64,000 bases of DNA, from the NCBI RefSeq assembly GCF_000717875.1, contig NZ_JOCT01000023.1:1-64000 (forward strand), read 5' to 3'. The notes below the pieces were generated by a model that worked only from the letters and a program-made list of their open reading frames with translations, was not told the origin of the DNA and did not search any database. Source of the DNA: Streptomyces sp. NRRL S-455. GTDB taxonomy: Bacteria > Actinomycetota > Actinomycetes > Streptomycetales > Streptomycetaceae. The number at the start of each line of letters is the position of its first letter. Position 1 is the first letter of the stretch. The position numbers were made by a program, and so were the translations under genes. Positions 1 to 8,745 of the stretch are shown piece by piece.

Positions 1-103
1 GGGCGGCACGGGTGGGCGTGGGGGTCCCCCCTGTTCGAGCGAAGCCGAGAACTTGGGGGAGGCACCCCGCACCGCCGGGCTGCGGACCCACCCGGCCCCA
101 GCA
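1..103. repeat. Dispersed intergenic hairpin repeat, copy 1 (cut by window edge)
   Basis: The stretch contains a GGGGGTCCCCCC block, a TTCGAGCGAAGCCGAGAA core and a GGGGGAGGCACCCC block. The outer blocks can pair, giving a GC-rich stem with a small bulge. The same sequence recurs at 25825-25960 with the same flanking order, and similarity continues past the hairpin into degenerate Pro/Arg-like DNA. I recall similar hairpins being scattered between Streptomyces genes, but cannot verify that here. No promoter or coding role is evident. Confidence 0.75.
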
Positions 104-187
104 GCAACGCCGAGAGCCTGACAAGAGGGTGTGTCTCACACCGGCCGGTGGTTCCACAGGTGGGGATCGGAACCTATCGTCAAGGTC

Positions 188-1153
188 ATGTTCGCTGTCT
201 ACGCCGCCCGAATCGACCGCGACCAGCCGCTGACCGGCCTCGAGTTGGGAGAGCGACCGGCTCCCGAGGCCCGGCCGGGCTGGAGCACCGTCACGGTCAA
301 GGCCGCCTCCCTCAATCACCACGACCTCTGGTCCCTGCGCGGTGTCGGCCTCGCAGAGGACAAGCTGCCGATGATCCTCGGCTGTGACGCGGCCGGCGTC
401 GACGAGGACGGCAACGAGGTCGTCCTGCACTCCGTGATCGGACAGAGTGGGCACGGAGTGGGCCCCAAGGAGCCCCGTTCCATCCTCACCGAGCGGTATC
501 AGGGCACCTTCGCGGAGCAGGTCGCCGTCCCGACGTGGAACATCCTGCCCAAGCCCAAGGAGCTGTCCTTCGAAGAGGCTGCTTGCCTGCCCACCGCGTG
601 GCTGACGGCGTACCGGATGCTGTTCACCAACGCGGGTGTCCGGCCGGGTGACTCCGTGCTGGTGCAGGGCGCCGGCGGCGGTGTCGCCACCGCCGCCATC
701 GTGCTGGGGAAGGCGGCCGGACTGCGGGTCTTCGCCACCAGCCGGGACGAGGCCAAGCGAAAGCGGGCCGTGGAGCTGGGGGCCGTTGAGGCGCTGGAAT
801 CCGGGGCGCGGCTGCCGCAGCGGGTCGACGCGGTGATCGAAACCGTCGGGGCTGCCACCTGGTCGCATTCGGTGAAGTCGCTGAAGCCCGGCGGCACGCT
901 GGTGATTTCCGGTGCCACCAGCGGGGACCGGCCCTCGCACGCCGAACTGACCCGGATCTTCTTCCTCGAGCTCAAGGTCGTCGGTTCCACGATGGGCACC
1001 AAGGACGAACTGGAGGACCTGCTCTCGTTCTGTGCCGCCACCGGTGTGCGGCCGGTCATCGACGAGGTGCTGCCGATGGACCGTGCGCGTGAGGGCTTCG
1101 AGCGGCTGGCGTCGGGTGAGCAGTTCGGGAAGGTCGTGCTCGTCAATTCCTAG
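188..1153 (+). CDS. MDR-superfamily zinc-type alcohol dehydrogenase/quinone oxidoreductase
   Basis: This 321-residue protein has the medium-chain dehydrogenase/reductase layout: an N-terminal GroES-like domain (about residues 1-110) and a C-terminal Rossmann fold. The nucleotide-binding loop VQGAGGGVATA (around residue 157) suggests NADP(H). The usual catalytic zinc Cys position reads NHHDLWSLRG, so it may be zinc-independent like quinone reductases. Substrate cannot be told. I chose ATG 188 because conserved MDR sequence (MFAVYAAR) begins there; an upstream in-frame start at 131 adds residues of no visible family character. The ribosome site is weak. The gene is monocistronic, followed by a terminator hairpin at 1178-1207. 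Confidence 0.85.
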   Translation: MFAVYAARIDRDQPLTGLELGERPAPEARPGWSTVTVKAASLNHHDLWSLRGVGLAEDKLPMILGCDAAGVDEDGNEVVLHSVIGQSGHGVGPKEPRSILTERYQGTFAEQVAVPTWNILPKPKELSFEEAACLPTAWLTAYRMLFTNAGVRPGDSVLVQGAGGGVATAAIVLGKAAGLRVFATSRDEAKRKRAVELGAVEALESGARLPQRVDAVIETVGAATWSHSVKSLKPGGTLVISGATSGDRPSHAELTRIFFLELKVVGSTMGTKDELEDLLSFCAATGVRPVIDEVLPMDRAREGFERLASGEQFGKVVLVNS

Positions 1154-1177
1154 TGCGTTTGCGTCTGCTGTGTTCGG

Positions 1178-1207
1178 CGGCCGGTCCGGGTTCGGGCCGG
1201 CCGTTTT
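1178..1207 (+). terminator. Rho-independent terminator of the MDR gene
   Basis: A 10-bp stem (CGGCCGGTCC at 1178-1187 with GGGCCGGCCG at 1194-1203, one G-U pair) has a 6-base loop and is followed directly by TTTT. It lies 24 bases after the stop at 1153. Confidence 0.75.
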
Positions 1208-1211
1208 GTGT

Positions 1212-1258
1212 GTCAACTCGGGTTGACGCGAGTGGGAATGTCAACGTAGGTTGACGGT
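1212..1258 (+). promoter_or_regulatory. Leaderless promoter with two palindromic operators
   Basis: Two copies of GTCAAC-N4-GTTGAC lie at 1212-1227 and 1240-1255, 28 bp apart start to start. The right arm of the first provides a -35 TTGACG (1223-1228). After an 18-base spacer comes a -10 TAGGTT (1247-1252) inside the second palindrome. This places transcription start at about 1259, the A of the next gene's ATG, so the mRNA would be leaderless. The layout predicts repression by a dimer, and the adjacent HTH protein is the obvious candidate. Confidence 0.75.
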
Positions 1259-1468
1259 ATGACCGAAGCAACCGATCTGGCCGAGCGTGCCGGTGACCGT
1301 GACCCGCGGGTCGGCCTGCGGGCCGTCGCGGCGCTGCGCAGGCTGCTGGAGCAGCTGGAGGCCGTGCAGGTGCGCAACGCGCGCAACCAGGGCTGGTCGT
1401 GGCAGGAGATCGCCACCGAACTCGGTGTGAGCAGGCAGGCCGTGCACAAGAAGTACGGGAGGCATTGA
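1259..1468 (+). CDS. Small helix-turn-helix DNA-binding protein
   Basis: This 69-residue protein has an N-terminal helical part and a C-terminal HTH: WQEIATELGVSRQAVHKKYG (residues 47-66), a sigma-region-4/Trp-repressor-like recognition helix. ATG 1259 has no ribosome site, which fits the promoter ending exactly there (leaderless). Its stop TGA (1466-1468) shares one base with the ATG of the Clp-N gene, so the two are translationally coupled. It probably represses its own operon through the GTCAAC-N4-GTTGAC pair. That is inference from position; the recognition sequence is not known to me. Confidence 0.85.
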   Translation: MTEATDLAERAGDRDPRVGLRAVAALRRLLEQLEAVQVRNARNQGWSWQEIATELGVSRQAVHKKYGRH

Positions 1469-2040
1469 TGTTCGAGCGGTTCACGAAGGACGCCCGGGAT
1501 GTGGTGAAGAGCGCGTTCGAGTACGTGGAGGGGGACGGTGGGGGCGGGCAGTGTGTGGAGCCGGAGCATCTGCTGCTTGCCCTGCTGGACCGGGAGGGCA
1601 GTCGTGGCTCCCTCGCACTCAGCGCTCTCGGGCTGGGGGAGCGGAGGGAGTCCGTGCGGCAGGCGCTGCGGGAGGCGCGGCGGCGTGCCGGACTGTCGCA
1701 GGCCGACACGGACGCGCTCGCCGGGCTCGGGATCGATGTGGCGGAGATCGTCGCCCGGGTGGAGCAGGTGCACGGGGTGGGGGCCATGGCGGGCGACCGG
1801 CAGGACAAGCGGTGGTGGTCGGGGCGTCCCTCCTTCGGGCGAGGCGCCAAGGATGTGCTGGAGCGGTCCTTGCGGGTCGCTCTCGCTCAGCGGGACCGGC
1901 ACATCGGTGACGAGCACATCCTGCTGGCCCTGGCCGTGCGCCCCGGTGTGCCGGCGGAGGTCCTCGCCGACCACGGGGTGACGTACGGGTCTCTGATGGG
2001 GGTGCTGTACGGGAGTGGTGGCGAGGCCGAGGCAGGGTGA
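1468..2040 (+). CDS. Clp amino-terminal domain protein without an ATPase module
   Basis: The 190-residue protein consists of two Clp-N (ClpA/ClpC/ClpB N-domain) repeats: MFERFTKDARDVVKSAF...EPEHLLLALL (residues 1-42) and FGRGAKDVLERSLRVAL...GDEHILLALA (about 122-157). It has no AAA+ module, so it cannot be a chaperone ATPase. In ClpC this domain binds substrates or adaptors, so a free-standing Clp-N protein may be an adaptor or competitor for the ClpC-ClpP machine (inference). ATG 1468 has a GGGAGG ribosome site (1457-1462) and overlaps the HTH stop by one base, so both are made from one leaderless mRNA. Confidence 0.85.
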   Translation: MFERFTKDARDVVKSAFEYVEGDGGGGQCVEPEHLLLALLDREGSRGSLALSALGLGERRESVRQALREARRRAGLSQADTDALAGLGIDVAEIVARVEQVHGVGAMAGDRQDKRWWSGRPSFGRGAKDVLERSLRVALAQRDRHIGDEHILLALAVRPGVPAEVLADHGVTYGSLMGVLYGSGGEAEAG

Positions 2041-2051
2041 GGGGGCGGCTC

Positions 2052-3077
2052 CTACTTCCGGGGGGTACGCAGGAGTGCTCCTATGTGGGCTGCCGCCGTC
2101 GACAGGTGGCGGCGGGCGTCGCGCAGCTGGTCGGCGGTGACGCCGTGGTCGCGGGCCGCGTCGCGGATGTCGTCCCGGAAGCGGTCGAGCAGGCGGTCCA
2201 GGTCGCGGGCGGGGTCGCCGGTGGAGTCCGTGGCGTCCTCGTGGGCCCAGGCCGGTTCGTAGGCGGCGGGGAAGTCCTCGGCCATGGGCTGGGAGCGGGG
2301 CGGCTGTGAGGTCGGCCTGCCGGTCCAGTCGAAGGCGAAGTCCTTGCCGTAGTTCTTTCCGAACTCGCCCACCTCCTTGGCCAGTTCGCTCAGGCCTTCG
2401 CGCAGTCCCGTCGGCCAGTCACCGCGTGTGAAGTGGTCCTGGACCTGCTCCTGGACCCGGCGGGCGATGCGCTGCATCTGCTCCTGGGCCTCCTTCGCCT
2501 GGCGGCGGGCGCGCTGCGCGTCCTCCCGGGCGCGGCGGCTCTCGTCCTTGGCGCGCCTGGCCTGCTCCTTCCATTCCTGCCGGGCACGCCGCATCTCCTC
2601 CTTCGCGATGCGCCAGGCCTCGTTGTCGCCGTGGCTCGCGGAATCCCCGAGGGGCGTGCCCTCGGCTCGTGACCCGTTGGCGGTGTCCCGGCGGGCCTCG
2701 GTGGCCGCCGCGCGCATCTCACGGCGCAGGTCGCCCGCGGCCCCGCGCACGTCGGCGCGGATCTCCGCGGCCAGTTCGGCGACCGACTCGCGGATCTCCA
2801 GCTCCAGGTCGGCCAGCTCGCCGCTGCGGTCCGCCAGTTCGGCGCGGCCCGCGTCAGTGATCGAGTAGACCTTGCGGCCGCCCTCGGTGGTGTGGGTGAC
2901 CAGCCCCTCGGCCTCCAGCTTGGCCAGGCGCGGGTAGACCGTGCCCGCCGACGGTGCGTACAGGCCCTGGAAGCGCTCCTCGAGGAGGCGGATCACCTCG
3001 TAGCCGTGGCGCGGGGCCTCGTCCAGCAGCTTCAGCAGGTAGAGGCGGAGGCGGCCGTGAGCGAAGACGGGAGGCAT
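2052..3077 (-). CDS. PadR-family transcriptional regulator with long charged C-terminal extension
   Basis: Residues 1-90 are a PadR winged helix (RLYLLKLLDEAPRHGYEVIR; GTVYPRLAKLEAEGLV; GGRKVYSITDAGR). The protein is 341 residues, against about 110-200 for ordinary PadR proteins. The extra part contains a strongly charged, probably coiled-coil Arg/Ala/Glu stretch (about residues 90-210) and a C-terminal helical domain. ATG 3077 lies one base after the stop of the DUF4097 gene (TGA-C-ATG) behind GGGAGGC, so the two genes form an operon. It probably represses that operon by binding the CGATATATCG site over its -10 box. Confidence 0.88.
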   Translation of the reverse strand: MPPVFAHGRLRLYLLKLLDEAPRHGYEVIRLLEERFQGLYAPSAGTVYPRLAKLEAEGLVTHTTEGGRKVYSITDAGRAELADRSGELADLELEIRESVAELAAEIRADVRGAAGDLRREMRAAATEARRDTANGSRAEGTPLGDSASHGDNEAWRIAKEEMRRARQEWKEQARRAKDESRRAREDAQRARRQAKEAQEQMQRIARRVQEQVQDHFTRGDWPTGLREGLSELAKEVGEFGKNYGKDFAFDWTGRPTSQPPRSQPMAEDFPAAYEPAWAHEDATDSTGDPARDLDRLLDRFRDDIRDAARDHGVTADQLRDARRHLSTAAAHIGALLRTPRK

Positions 3078-3078
3078 G

Positions 3079-4014
3079 TCAGAGCACCTTCTTGTCGGTC
3101 GTGCCGTCGGCCGGGCTGCCGGCGTGGTCGGCGCCCCGGTCGGAGACGGAATTGTCTCCCGAGCCGGCCTGCGGGTCGTCCTTCAGGTCCCGCGCCTCGC
3201 CGTCCGCGTCTCTGGCGGGGCGGCGGAGCAGGGCGATGGAGCCGGAGACGGTGGTGGCCCGCAGTGTGCCGTTGCCCGCGCCGAGACGGCCCGTGATCTT
3301 GTGGGCCCCCCACTGGCCGTGCACCCGCAGATCGTCGAAGGCGTTGGAGATGGCGCCGCTCGCCGTGTTGGCCTCGACCTCCGCGTCCGCCGGGTACGGC
3401 AGCCGGATGGCGATCTCGCCCGAGACGCTGGTGAGCCGCACGTCCGTGGGGCCCTCCGGGGCGAGGTCGACGATCATGGAGCCGCTGACCGACTCGGCCC
3501 GCACGGAGGGTCCGGAGCCCTCGACGACCGTCAGGTCACCGGAGACCGAGTTGAACCGCAGATCGCCGGTCACGTTCTGGGCCTCCACGTTCCCGGCGAC
3601 CGTGTCGGCGCGGACCGGGCCGGCGAGTCCCACGAGGGTGGCGTCGCCGGTGACCCCCTTCACGACCGAGGGTCCCTCGATTCCGGAGAGCACGGCTGTC
3701 GCGCCGACCACCCCGACCTCGACCCGCGTGCCGGCCGGGACGGCCAGGGAGACCAGCGCGCTGCGTCGCAGGCCCTTGCCTTCCAGCCACTTGAGGAAGC
3801 CCTTCCAGGGCAGGTCCTCGTAGGTCACCGTCAGCGTGCCGCCCTGACGGGTCACCATCAGGGGTGGGCCCTCGATCTCGGAGACTTCCAGGCGGGCGGG
3901 ACCTTCGTCCGTGCCCACCACGTTCACCCCGCCGTTGACGAGTCGGACGTGGAGGTCGCTCACCGGCTCGTCGAAGGTGAGTTTCGTCGGCTCCGTGACG
4001 GACCACTCGGACAT
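3079..4014 (-). CDS. DUF4097-family beta-strand repeat protein
   Basis: The 311-residue protein is built of short beta repeats of the DUF4097/bacterial adhesin-like type, with recurring SVSGD, NVTGD and TVSGS motifs from about residue 110 to 265, predicting a right-handed beta-solenoid. No signal peptide or membrane segment is visible, so it is probably cytoplasmic or loosely membrane-associated. The last 40 residues are charged and low in structure. ATG 4014 is preceded by GGGGAGG with good spacing. DUF4097 genes are commonly paired with PadR or PspC-type regulators; the biochemical role is unknown. Confidence 0.85.
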   Translation of the reverse strand: MSEWSVTEPTKLTFDEPVSDLHVRLVNGGVNVVGTDEGPARLEVSEIEGPPLMVTRQGGTLTVTYEDLPWKGFLKWLEGKGLRRSALVSLAVPAGTRVEVGVVGATAVLSGIEGPSVVKGVTGDATLVGLAGPVRADTVAGNVEAQNVTGDLRFNSVSGDLTVVEGSGPSVRAESVSGSMIVDLAPEGPTDVRLTSVSGEIAIRLPYPADAEVEANTASGAISNAFDDLRVHGQWGAHKITGRLGAGNGTLRATTVSGSIALLRRPARDADGEARDLKDDPQAGSGDNSVSDRGADHAGSPADGTTDKKVL

Positions 4015-4062
4015 GAAGCGACCTCCCCGATTCCACGCGCCATATCGCGTCTCTTCTCATTC

Positions 4063-4090
4063 ACGATATATCGCGGTGGGGTAAAGTCAA
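4063..4090 (-). promoter_or_regulatory. Promoter and putative PadR operator of the DUF4097-PadR operon
   Basis: On the minus strand a -35 TTGACT (4090-4085) is followed after 16 bases by a -10 TATCGT (4068-4063). A perfect palindrome CGATATATCG (4064-4073) covers the -10, and a second half-site CGCGATATG occurs at 4049-4041 downstream. AT-rich GATAT palindromes are typical of PadR-family operators, so autorepression is likely (inference). Confidence 0.6.
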
Positions 4091-4272
4091 GACATCCGTT
4101 CTGGGGACGCTGGGTGGGCTGGGGGGCTGGGTCGGCAACGGCTCGCCGGGGAGGGCGGGGGAGACCGTGTTGACTCGAGTAAGTGGTGCCGGGCGCGGCC
4201 GCCGCCCCTGGGCGGCGCGGCATAGAGGCCGCCGTCATCCACGCTCGCGAACGCGGCGGCCTGATCGGCTTC

Positions 4273-4452
4273 CTACTCGTCGTCCTCGTCGTCCAGCCGC
4301 GCCAGCCACGTGGCCAGGCGCTCCACCGGCACCTCGAAGTCGGGGTTGAGATCGACGAACGTCCGCAGCTGCTCGGCGAGCCACTCGAAGGTGACCTCCT
4401 CCTCGCCGCGTCGCTTCTCGAGTTCCTCGATGCCTCGGTCGGTGAAGTACAA
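4273..4452 (-). CDS. Small conserved acidic protein (DUF6104-like), TTG start
   Basis: This 59-residue gene starts with TTG at 4452 behind an AGGAGC ribosome site. The protein begins MYFTDRGIEELEKRRG, continues with a helical middle (FEWLAEQLRTFVDLNPDFEV) and ends with LDDEDDE. It is strongly acidic at the C-terminus and has high G/C third positions. I recall this as a widely conserved small Streptomyces protein of unknown function found next to kgd (DUF6104), but cannot search. It lies between the PadR operon and kgd, on the same strand as kgd, and its stop is 258 bases from the DUF4097 start. It is too short for many gene callers with ATG-only starts. Confidence 0.8.
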   Translation of the reverse strand: MYFTDRGIEELEKRRGEEEVTFEWLAEQLRTFVDLNPDFEVPVERLATWLARLDDEDDE

Positions 4453-4586
4453 CTCTTGCTCCTGATCCGGAAGGGCAAGCCCTCTTGCCTACCCGTCCAG
4501 GGTAGGACGTGCGCTGTGCGCGGCATGACCGCACTGCGGCGTCCTGGACTTCGGACCCCGGCCGATCCGGGACCGGGAACGGCGAA

Positions 4587-4624
4587 GGGTCCGGCCCCGG
4601 GTGCGCACACCCGGGGCCGGACCC
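4587..4624 (-). terminator. Strong 17-bp hairpin terminator after kgd
   Basis: GGGTCCGGCCCCGGGTG (4587-4603) and CACCCGGGGCCGGACCC (4608-4624) form a perfect 17-bp stem with a CGCA tetraloop, 24 bases past the kgd stop. There is no T-run, as is usual in high-G+C actinobacteria. Confidence 0.8.
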
Positions 4625-4648
4625 TCGTACGAGCCGGTGCTCAGAGGC

Positions 4649-7600
4649 TCAGGCCTCGAACACCTCACGCACCAGCTGCTCCTGCTCGGCCTGGTGCCGC
4701 TTGGCGGAACCGACCGCCGGGGACGAGCTGTGCGGGCGCGAGATGCGACGCAGACGCTCGCCGTGCGGGACCTCGGCACCAACTGCCAGGTCCAGGTGGT
4801 CGATCAGGTTGAGCGCGATGAACGGCCAGGCACCCTGGTTCGCCGGCTCCTCCTGGGCCCACAGGTACTTCTCGGCGTTCGGGTACTTCTTGATCTCCGC
4901 CTGGAGCTCGGCACCCGGCAGCGGGTACAGGCGCTCGATGCGGATGATCGCCGTGTCCGTGATACCGCGCTTCTGACGCTCGGCCTCGATGTCGTAGTAG
5001 ACCTTGCCCGCGCAGAAGACGACCTTCTTGACCGCGGCCGGGTCGACCGACGCGTCGCCGATGACCGGCTGGAACTGCCCGGTCGTGAACTCCTCCGCCT
5101 TCGCCGCCGCCGCCTTCAGGCGCAGCATCGACTTCGGCGTGAAGACCACCAGCGGCTTGTGGTGCGGGTTGTGCACCTGCCACCGCAGGAGGTGGAAGTA
5201 GTTCGACGGCGACGTCGGCATGGCGACCGTCATGTTGTTCTGCGCGCACATCTGCAGGAAGCGCTCCGGGCGGGCCGAGGAGTGGTCCGGGCCCTGGCCC
5301 TCGTAGCCGTGCGGCAGCAGCAGGACGACGCCGGAGGTCTGGGCCCACTTCTGCTCGGCCGACGAGATGAACTCGTCCACGACCGTCTGGGCGCCGTTGA
5401 CGAAGTCGCCGAACTGCGCCTCCCACATCACGAGCGCCTCGGGGCGGGCCAGCGAGTAGCCGTACTCGAAGCCCATCGCCGCGTACTCGGAGAGGAGGGA
5501 GTTGTAGACGTTGAGCCGGGCCTGGTCCTCGGAGAGGTACTGCAGCGGCGTGTACTCGTCGCCGGTGCTGCGGTCGATGATGACCGCGTGGCGCTGGCCG
5601 AACGTACCGCGCTGCGAGTCCTGGCCGGCCAGGCGGACCGGGACGCCCTCCAGCAGGAGGGAGCCGATCGCGAGGGTCTCGCCCATGCCCCAGTCGATGG
5701 TGCCGTCCTCGACCATCGCCGCCCGGCGCTGCAGCTGCGGCAGCAGACGCGGGTGGACGGTGATGTGGTCGGGGATGTTGACCTGGGACTCGGCGATCCG
5801 CTTGACGACCTCCGTGGTCACCGCGGTGTTCACGGCGACCGGGAACTCGGCCTGCGGGTCCGACGGCTCGACCGTGGCCGGCTGGGAGGTGGCCTCGCGG
5901 ACCTCCGTGAAGACCTTCTCCAGCTGGCCCTGGTAGTCCTGCAGCGCCTGCTCGGCCTCTTCCAGGGTGATGTCGCCGCGACCGATGAGGGACTCGGTGT
6001 ACAGCTTGCGCACCGAGCGCTTCTTGTCGATCAGGTCGTACATCAGGGGCTGGGTGAACGCCGGGTTGTCCGACTCGTTGTGACCGCGGCGGCGGTAGCA
6101 GATGAGGTCGATCACCACGTCCTTGTTGAACGCCTGGCGGAACTCGAAGGCGAGTCGCGCCACGCGGACGACGGCCTCGGGGTCGTCGCCGTTCACGTGG
6201 AAGATCGGGGCCTCGATCATGCGGGCCACGTCCGTCGCGTACATCGAGGAGCGCGAGGACTCGGGGGCCGCGGTGAAGCCGACCTGGTTGTTGATGACGA
6301 TGTGGACCGTGCCGCCGGTGCGGTAGCCGCGCAGCTGCGACATGTTCAGGGTCTCGGCCACCACGCCCTGGCCCGCGAAGGCCGCGTCGCCGTGGATCGC
6401 CACCGGCAGGACCGTGAAGTCCGTGCCGCCCTTGCCGATGATGTCCTGCTTGGCGCGGGAGACGCCCTCCAGGACCGGGTCGACGGCTTCGAGGTGCGAC
6501 GGGTTCGCGACCAGGGAGACCTTGATCTGCTCGCCGTCGAGGCCCGTGAAGGTGCCCTCGGCGCCCAGGTGGTACTTCACGTCACCGGAGCCGTGCATCG
6601 ACTTCGGGTCGAGGTTGCCCTCGAACTCGCGGAAGATCTGGGCGTACGACTTGCCGACGATGTTGGCGAGGACGTTCAGCCGGCCGCGGTGGGCCATGCC
6701 GATGACGACCTCGTCCAGCCGGGACTCGGCGGCCGAGTCCAGCACCGCGTCCAGCAGCGGGATGACGGACTCGCCGCCCTCCAGGGAGAAGCGCTTCTGG
6801 CCGACGTACTTGGTCTGCAGGAAGGTCTCGAAGGCCTCCGCCGCGTTCAGCCGGCGCAGGATCCGCAGCTGCTCCTCGCGCTCCGGCTTGGAGTGCGGGC
6901 GCTCCACGCGGTCCTGGATCCACTTGCGCTGCTTCGGGTCCTGGATGTGCATGAACTCGATGCCGGTGGTGCGGCAGTACGAGTCGCGCAGGACTCCGAG
7001 GATGTCGCGCAGCTTCATCATCGACTTGCCGGCGAAGCCGCCGACGGCGAACTCGCGCTCCAGGTCCCACAGGGTGAGCCCGTGCTCGGTGATGTCCAGG
7101 TCGGGGTGCTTGCGCTGCTGGTACTCCAGCGGGTCGGTGTCGGCCATGACGTGGCCGCGGACCCGGTAGGAGTGGATCAGCTCGAAGACGCGGGCGGCCT
7201 TCGTGACGTCGTCGTCGTGGCTGGCGTCGATGTCCTTGAGCCAGCGGACCGGCTCGTAGGGGATGCGCAGCGCCTCGAAGATCTCGTCGTAGAAGTTGTT
7301 CTCGCCGAGCAGGAGGTTCGCGACCTGGCGCAGGAACTCGCCGGAGGCGGCGCCCTGGATCACCCGGTGGTCGTAGGTCGACGTGAGCGTCATGACCTTG
7401 GAGACGCCGAGCTTGTTCAGGGTGTCCTGGGAGGTGCCCTGGAACTCCGCCGGGTAGTCCATGGAGCCCACGCCCATGATCACGGACTGGCCGGGCATCA
7501 GACGCGGCACCGAGTGGACCGTGCCGAGGCCGCCCGGGTTGGTCAGGGAGACCGTGACGCCGGAGAAGTCGTCCATCGTCAGCTTGCCGTCGCGGGCGCG

Positions 7601-8464
7601 GCGGACGATGTCCTCGTAGGCCTGCCAGAACTCGAAGAAGTTCAGCGTCTCGGCCTTCTTGATCGCCGCGACGACCAGCTGGCGGTCGCCGTTCGGCTTG
7701 ACCAGGTCGATGGCGAGACCGAGGTTGACGTGGTCCGGCTTGACCAGGGTCGGCTTGCCGTCCACCTTCGCGAACGAGTAGTTCATCGCCGGCATGGCCT
7801 TGATCGCCTGGACCATGGCGTAGCCGATGAGGTGCGTGAAGGAGATCTTCCCGCCGCGCGCCCGCTTGAGGTGGTTGTTGATGACGATGCGGTTGTCGAA
7901 CAGCAGCTTCACCGGGACCGCGCGCACGGACGTGGCCGTGGGCAGTTCCAGGGAGGCGTCCATGTTCTTCGCGACCGCGGCGGCGGGACCGCGCAGCACG
8001 ACCTGCTCAGGGCCGGAGGGGGCCTCAGCGGCGGGCTCGGCCTTCTTCGCGGCGGCGGCCGGCTTGGCAGCGGCCGGCTTGGCGGCCGGAGCGGCCTTCG
8101 CCGAGGCGGGCGCCTGGGCCTGCCCGTCGGGCTTCGCCTGGGCGGGAGCCGGCGCGGCGGCCGACTTCTCGGCCGCGGGGGCGGGGGCCTGGGCGGGAGC
8201 GGCCGGCGCGGCCGGCTGAGGGGTGGTGGTCCCCGCGGCCCCCGCGGCCGCGGTACCCGCCGGAGCCGAGGCGGCGGCCGCCCCAGGCTTGTAGTCGGCG
8301 AAGAAGTCCCACCAGGCTCGGTCTACCGAATTCGGGTCCTGGAGGTACTGCTGATAGATCTCGTCGACGAGCCACTCGTTGGCACCGAACGACGCTGCGG
8401 GGTTCTTCCCCGCTTGGTCGGTGTCGGTCGAGATGCTCGAGTTACTGGGGGACTGTGGCGACAC
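4649..8464 (-). CDS. kgd: Multifunctional 2-oxoglutarate metabolism enzyme (alpha-ketoglutarate dehydrogenase/decarboxylase)
   Basis: The 1271-residue protein is the actinobacterial E1-E2 fusion of the TCA cycle. A short N-terminal segment ([16 protein letters not shown]...WWDFF, residues 18-45) leads into an Ala/Pro linker (about 50-145). A succinyltransferase (E2o) catalytic domain follows with [14 protein letters not shown] and [14 protein letters not shown]. The rest is the thiamin-diphosphate E1 part with [14 protein letters not shown], a GDAAFAGQG...INNQVGF ThDP motif and RRRGHNE. No lipoyl domain is present, as expected for this family; the lipoyl group comes from the pyruvate dehydrogenase E2. 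I start at GTG 8464 ([10 protein letters not shown]), where family sequence begins, with GGAAGAGGG upstream. Upstream in-frame codons lack family character. Confidence 0.95.
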   Translation of the reverse strand: MSPQSPSNSSISTDTDQAGKNPAASFGANEWLVDEIYQQYLQDPNSVDRAWWDFFADYKPGAAAASAPAGTAAAGAAGTTTPQPAAPAAPAQAPAPAAEKSAAAPAPAQAKPDGQAQAPASAKAAPAAKPAAAKPAAAAKKAEPAAEAPSGPEQVVLRGPAAAVAKNMDASLELPTATSVRAVPVKLLFDNRIVINNHLKRARGGKISFTHLIGYAMVQAIKAMPAMNYSFAKVDGKPTLVKPDHVNLGLAIDLVKPNGDRQLVVAAIKKAETLNFFEFWQAYEDIVRRARDGKLTMDDFSGVTVSLTNPGGLGTVHSVPRLMPGQSVIMGVGSMDYPAEFQGTSQDTLNKLGVSKVMTLTSTYDHRVIQGAASGEFLRQVANLLLGENNFYDEIFEALRIPYEPVRWLKDIDASHDDDVTKAARVFELIHSYRVRGHVMADTDPLEYQQRKHPDLDITEHGLTLWDLEREFAVGGFAGKSMMKLRDILGVLRDSYCRTTGIEFMHIQDPKQRKWIQDRVERPHSKPEREEQLRILRRLNAAEAFETFLQTKYVGQKRFSLEGGESVIPLLDAVLDSAAESRLDEVVIGMAHRGRLNVLANIVGKSYAQIFREFEGNLDPKSMHGSGDVKYHLGAEGTFTGLDGEQIKVSLVANPSHLEAVDPVLEGVSRAKQDIIGKGGTDFTVLPVAIHGDAAFAGQGVVAETLNMSQLRGYRTGGTVHIVINNQVGFTAAPESSRSSMYATDVARMIEAPIFHVNGDDPEAVVRVARLAFEFRQAFNKDVVIDLICYRRRGHNESDNPAFTQPLMYDLIDKKRSVRKLYTESLIGRGDITLEEAEQALQDYQGQLEKVFTEVREATSQPATVEPSDPQAEFPVAVNTAVTTEVVKRIAESQVNIPDHITVHPRLLPQLQRRAAMVEDGTIDWGMGETLAIGSLLLEGVPVRLAGQDSQRGTFGQRHAVIIDRSTGDEYTPLQYLSEDQARLNVYNSLLSEYAAMGFEYGYSLARPEALVMWEAQFGDFVNGAQTVVDEFISSAEQKWAQTSGVVLLLPHGYEGQGPDHSSARPERFLQMCAQNNMTVAMPTSPSNYFHLLRWQVHNPHHKPLVVFTPKSMLRLKAAAAKAEEFTTGQFQPVIGDASVDPAAVKKVVFCAGKVYYDIEAERQKRGITDTAIIRIERLYPLPGAELQAEIKKYPNAEKYLWAQEEPANQGAWPFIALNLIDHLDLAVGAEVPHGERLRRISRPHSSSPAVGSAKRHQAEQEQLVREVFEA

Positions 8465-8745
8465 GGCGGCAACCGCCCTCTTCCGCTTCACAAGATGATG
8501 GACAGCGGGAATCAAGGCTACGCCTCCCCGACCGTGAAGGTCAGGTGGGGCCCGTTCATCGTCGCGTAAGTCACATCGCGAAGTGCGTTTCAGGGGTTGA
8601 AATGGCGGGAAACAAGCGTGGTTCCGCTTGAGAAGGGAAGGGCGGGACACGGCCCCGTACGCCGATGGCGCGGGCCTGTGCCTGATCACACGTGTCCTTC
8701 TGCGCGGACGCCCGTGGATCTTGTGGCTCCGCTTCGAACTTTACG

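Noticed and set aside
4601..8569. A 1322-codon open frame on the plus strand across kgd
   Set aside because: It is antisense to the well-supported kgd gene; its Arg/Val/Asp/Leu-rich translation has no family sequence and arises from GC-rich codon bias.
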